Assembly (NCBI GenBank): GCA_018389105.1
Contig: JACATO010000059.1
Location: forward strand, 558,001-622,000
Reading direction: 5' to 3'
Origin: Nautilus pompilius
Taxonomy: Eukaryota > Mollusca > Cephalopoda > Nautilida > Nautilidae
Length of the DNA: 64,000 nucleotides
How positions within the stretch are numbered: position 1 is the stretch's first letter; each line of letters begins with the position of its first letter. Below are positions 55,901-61,900 of the stretch, one piece after another. Below the pieces are notes generated by a model that was not told the DNA's origin, ran no database searches, and saw nothing but the letters and a program-made list of their open reading frames with translations. The position numbers and the translations under genes are program-made.

Positions 55901-58900
55901 ATTTATTTTTGAATGCTTTCACTTTTACCATAATCATTTAATCTAAACCTGCTATGACTGAATAGCTTTGTTATGGTGAGAAAAACGTATTACTAGATCT
56001 CAGAATGCTAAGAAACCCTAACAAAAATTCTTATCTACATCATAAAATTGTTGAACACAGAGTGAAGGCCAACAGGTAGCTAGAATAACTATTACCACCT
56101 TTATGATTTAAAGTATTCCTCTCCCAGCTCTAGTTTGTAAAATTGTGCTTTTAAAAAAATTATGCTGTAAATGAAGTTGTTGAGGGAGAATTTGTAGAGT
56201 GGTCTGTAGTTATGGTTGGCTAACAGACATTTTGACTGTTTTCAGTGAAAGCAGTGGGAGGGGATTCCGACGAGATATTTAAGTGCTGATGTCCCAGTGA
56301 GACCGCCATCTACTGTTTGAAGGGATTACTGCAGAGGTGTTGCTAATTTAACAATCCATTGGACATAAAATGGATTATTTTGCTTTTGAAAATTCCATGT
56401 ATCTAAATAGTATTTTTCACAGAATTTCTGTTTTCAAACTGGTGAGAAGAGAAGATATTTCTAAGATGATTTTCTGCTGATTTCACATTTTGCTGATAAA
56501 GGAAAATGCATTTGATGCATTTAGAATACACTAAAAAATACAAATAAATACCTGTCTTATTACCAGAGATGTATTAAAATTTTTTTTCTGTATCAGATAA
56601 GACGACTAGAACATGCAACAAATAGTTTTGTCCTTGTCTTGATTTTACCAGACGACATCAGCATTGTCAGTATTTTGCACTTTAGTTAACCAAACAGAAA
56701 ACAAATTTACACTGCTATTTTATCACTACAAATGTACACATGTTCCTAGACCAATATTCTTTCACTGCACTGTGTACCATTACTATTCTATTATTAGTGA
56801 CAGAATTTTATACTTATCATAAAGTTTGAATTTTAATTTGGTAGAAGCTACATTTTTATTTATTTTTTTCAGTTTTTAAGGATCTAATAGCTGAACAATT
56901 TTAAAGTAATTCTGAATCAACCCAATTGTGTAATTCAGAATTCTGGGCTCCTTAAAATGTAGAAAATGAACTTTTATAAGCATGGCTGCATTAAGTTTGT
57001 TTTAAAAACTGTCAGCTGGCAGCATCCACCCATCTACTGACTGATAGTAAACTTATTGTCATGATGTTTGCGTTTGTTAATCACCAAATACTTTTGGAAA
57101 AGTTAGCTATCTCCAGATTTGACACAACTTGTTTGAGCTAGTTTTATATTACAAATATGTGTGGTAGGCCCTCTACCCAGGAATAGTATCACCATTCATT
57201 ACTCAGCAATTAATATACTTTTTTTTCTTTTTTTAAGATCTAGAACTGATTAGTATGCATCATTAAAAGAATCACAAGGCTTAAAGAGTTTCTCACTCAC
57301 TCTCAGTTCTGGTCTGAAAGAGCGTCTCTCTTAAAGCAGACTAACTCACCTGCACCTGGTGATCATCTGCTGTAGCTGGCTGGCTAAGACCGAAAACTCC
57401 GAGGCATCCTTCCCTGAAGGTACCGGCTGGGGAAGTGATCGCCTGAGACACTGTCTCGTTTTACAGGATGTCAGGGCATTTCGGTCCTGAATGAAGCCTT
57501 CTCTTGTAGTCGGCTTCATACTACATGGGTTTCGCACCCAAACACCGGAGCTCGTCCCACTCCCTTCTCTTTGGAGATAAACAGTATCCCCGAACTTTCA
57601 CGCCTGCAAACACAACCCCCCCCAAAGAACACAATCTAAAGAAAATCTCTCTGTACTACCACTTTGCAGCCTAGATTAATAGGTGCCATTGAGTAAAGTT
57701 ATGTATAATCACAAATGAAAGGAATATTGTATAAAGGAAAATTTCAAAGAAGTAAAAGTAAATCCACAATAATTAACACATTCACTCATGAAGCTTTTCC
57801 AGTTTTTTTAAAATAAGTTTTCATTTGTTATTATTAGGAGCAGTAGACCCTTATTTACTCCTATACTAAAATTGTTAAACTGCAAATGGTTCAGTGAGCA
57901 ATACCTTGCATGACTCTGTTTCATAGCATGGCACCTGAACTGCTTTTTACTGCAGTCCATTGAATAGTTTCAAAATGCTTTCTAGACTACTTGATATATA
58001 GTAAATTAGAAATTCAAGCCTTTTCTACCTTCATATTGCTGGTACATACAATGTGTGCTCATCCACCATTTCTGTTAGTAAATCAATTTGATTTTCAGTG
58101 TCTTTTGCACATGGCATGGTTAATCTGGCTCAACCGTGGAATAATACATAGGTATGTAATTGAACCTAACTTTTCCATGGTTATTGCTACCACAATATTG
58201 ATTGTCTAACATGGTGATGGTAGATTGCATCAATACTAACACAACCTTCTACATATGTAGAGTACAGGATCTAGTAGACTAATACCATATTAATACTAAC
58301 ATCTTTCTATGGTGGTATGGTGGTATCGAACAGGATCTGAATAATACTTTGTGGGAGACTAGATTATTTAATTACTAACAATCTGAAGTTATAATTTTTG
58401 GCTTTGTATTAAATTTTGAATTTTATTGTCTCAGATTCTTGATCTATGAAAATGGAAATGTGTTACTTGACTTATAGTTTGTCCTTAAAACTATAATTTT
58501 CAACTTTCAATTGTATACATCCATGTGTTCTTAAAGGCCTTCCATTTTATTATAGAAGATAGAGAAGAGTGAACTTCAAATCATTTTTCTCTTTTTTTAT
58601 TTGTTTCCAGTTAGTGTTTTGAGTGAGGTATTATCCTGAGATCATCAAAATATAATTTTTGGATTTGATATAAATTAATTTTTAATTAATGATGAATAAA
58701 GTTAATCTGGCTGGAAGAGCATAATAAAATTTATTTAAACTGCTAGAATGTCAAGTTAGTTAAAGCCACAGGCTTTTTAATTACACTGTACACCTACTCT
58801 GAATTATTATCTGGGAAAGAAACAGACTTAATCTAAAATGTAATCTTTTACGCTAGAGATTAATTTGTTTCTGCAAAATTAGACCAGTTGATAAAGTTAT

Positions 58901-61900
58901 GACGTTGCTATGTTTTTTCCTTTCTTCTATTATATAGCTGGAATATTACCTATAGATTTTTATTTGTATATAAATATGGATTGTTTTATTTTGCTGACAA
59001 AAATCTTACTGAAAATTTCTTACCTTTTAGTGAAGGTGAAAGTCAGTAGTGACTAAATAGTAGAGAGATTTTGATTCATTTCTTCCTTACATAGGAAGGA
59101 ACAAAAAGAGGGATGGAAAATACCACAAGTACATTTTATGATAAAGAAATCACACAAAATGCCTTTCACTGTATTTTTCTATTTTAATCTTTTGTTGTAT
59201 CACATTAGAAATTAATGTGCTGCTAAGTCAAACAGTATTTTGATGATTTATTTTTATGAAGTTCCACACACAATTTGCTTTCATGTAACTATTACAAATG
59301 CCATTTACTTTAGCAACCAGTGCTTTTTTTTCAATGGTATATTTTATTAAGTAATTTTCATTGATTCTTAATCAAACTGGATTTATCAATTAAGGCTAGA
59401 AATTTCACACAAAATGATTTCATAGACAAAAGCAGATTGTTTTTGCTGTTTCATGGCTATTGTAGGTAAGTAAAGAAATCTATCATCTTCCTACTCTAAG
59501 AAATAAATAAGTAATTTTTGAAATTAGTTATTTTGGAATTTTTTTAAAACTCATATATCATAATGCTTCATTCATCAGCATTAATTATTGTTGTTTATTA
59601 CAGAAGAATCTTGCAGTTTAATATAGGAATCTAATTTTTCCAGTTGAAAGAATTAAAAAATTTTCATTTTTTTTTTCCAGATATGTCTGTTCATGACCAT
59701 TATTCATCAACCAAAAGATCAAATCCTTACAGGGAATACTTGACTGGTCTGGCAGATGAAACTACAGTATGATAGATAGGGACAGACACTACTGCCAATG
59801 GCTGTGATATTAGAGGGTTCATTTCATATGTTGATTTTTAACATCATATTTATTGTAGTATGCAATTACTAATGTCATTATGCAACAACAGTAAGTGTTG
59901 ATGGTTCAGCCTGTGTAATATATAGCACACATGATCTATGGTCAGTTAGTCCACAATCATAGAAGGTCCACACACTGTGCCATTCATCATCTTTCACACA
60001 CAAACCTGGCTTTGACAGTTTGTACATTTAACACTGAAATCATTTTTTTTCACAATTTGATGTACAATTTTTTCATAAATATGCAAACTTGTGGAGCTAT
60101 ATGCAGAAGGCTAAATATTTGTTCATATTTAATCTGTAAATGCTGTAGAAGAAATTCTTTAGACCAAAAATGCTGATTATTTTATAAGCAAAAAAAATCT
60201 AACAAAAATTCCAGTATCAGTAAGACATGAAAACGGTTCCATGTTTAGTTTAAAAAATGTACCCAAGTGTCTGTATATTGTTTTGTTTCTCTTTTCTTGT
60301 GCATGTCTTGTCTTTATTGTATAGTTTTTAAAAACATGATCATCACTATTTTTTACTAAAAATGTGGTAGTTTTCATATAAAAATGTTTATTTTTACTAC
60401 TATATAATTAGCAAGAAATGTCAACATTAATAGATTTTAATGTAAATTTATTTCACTGCTGAATATCAGTTATTTGCAAACTTCTATCACTGATTCACAG
60501 CACTAAGATCTCAGGGTGAATTCTCGCTAGACACTAGAATTTATTATACCAACTTTCCACTTTGTTTTTTTTTCTTCTTAGAGTGATGTCCAGGTATGGA
60601 TGCTTGCTGTTGTATACTGATGTTATTTACGTTTTTTAGTTGTAATATTTAGTATACAACCCATAAAAATCTTATAAAAGAATACTTTTTTCTGTAATTT
60701 ATTTTGATATTATCATCACCGTCTTCTGTTTTTAGTTACCAGCATTTATCTCTGTCAATTTAGTTTTAACATAATTCTTCCTCAAAAATGGAAGGGTGAA
60801 TATTTCAATTCTGTCTTCTCAGGGTTTTAGATGTAAGATATCAAAAATAAAATGGTAAATGTTCTGTGAATTCCATGTTGCTCACAAGTGTTATTACTGC
60901 ATATAGCTTCATGAATTTGTCCTATAGTACATTGGACTTTTTTCAAGGTTAATCTCCATGTTATCTTTTTCTTCCCACCTTTTATATTTTTTAACTCATC
61001 CAAAGAAATTATTATTTTTAAAAATTTATAATGATCAACATTTCCATTAGGTTAATTCCATTACTGGCATTTTTATAATAATTTTTTTATACATAATGCA
61101 ATGTTTTGGGAAGACAAAGAAATTGGTATTGCAAATGGTTCATACTCATTGTTTTGACTATTCCAACTTTATGGTTATGTTGTGTCATGGCACCAACTAC
61201 AACAACATCACTAATTAAGAATTCAGTCCTTTTGGTCCCTCACTTTATTAATGGGTTCCCTTAGCAAGATTAAATGTCCAGTTCATGAACATTTGATATC
61301 TTTTTTTAAATGAACTCCACAGCTTTTAAATGTTTATAAAAATTACCTAGCATAGTTTATCATGAATATCAAATAGATGGAATTATTGGCAAGCAGATCA
61401 CTGAATGATTATTTTCTTGAGTCCATAAAGCTTGTTCACTGAAATCACATTTAGATGAAATCTGATTATAAAATTTCTTGAACTTCAAAATTAAAAGAAT
61501 TAATGTGTTATAGTTCAGGAATCAACCAAATATGATATTTTGGTAAGATGATGGATTATAAACTCGCTGCTATTTAAAAGGGGAGTTAATTAATGAAATT
61601 GTCAAACTGAATTTATATTATATTCTCGGTTTTAGTTTACACCCTTGTTCTTAGCAGATCCACATCACCGGTACATCCTTCAGGAATTTGGTTTTAGAAT
61701 GAGTTAAGCATAAAAAGTTAACTAATTAATACCTACATTTGTTTTTTGACAACAATGGTATGGTGCGAAAACTTCAAAATACTTTTTTTTTTGAGCCATC
61801 AAAAAAATATTCTCACTATCATTCTGTTTAGCTTGCTTTAATTTTTTATTTATTTATTTTAGTATTTTACAGTAAATACTTTAAATAAACTTAATCACTG

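Larger units (their letters stand above)
56283..59680. other. Region between tail exons X2 and Y
   Basis: About 3.4 kb, AT-rich except for a CpG-containing island at 57290-57630 with a - strand open frame (listed separately). A ggtggtatggtggtat duplication is at 58312-58327. Otherwise nothing recognised. Confidence 0.65.

Noticed and set aside
60176-60931. Open frames after the ETTV stop (59931-60176 and the opposite strand at 60177-60377) as an extra small gene
   Set aside because: They lie in AT-rich sequence, with no coding-like composition or conserved motif; best explained as 3' UTR or intron.
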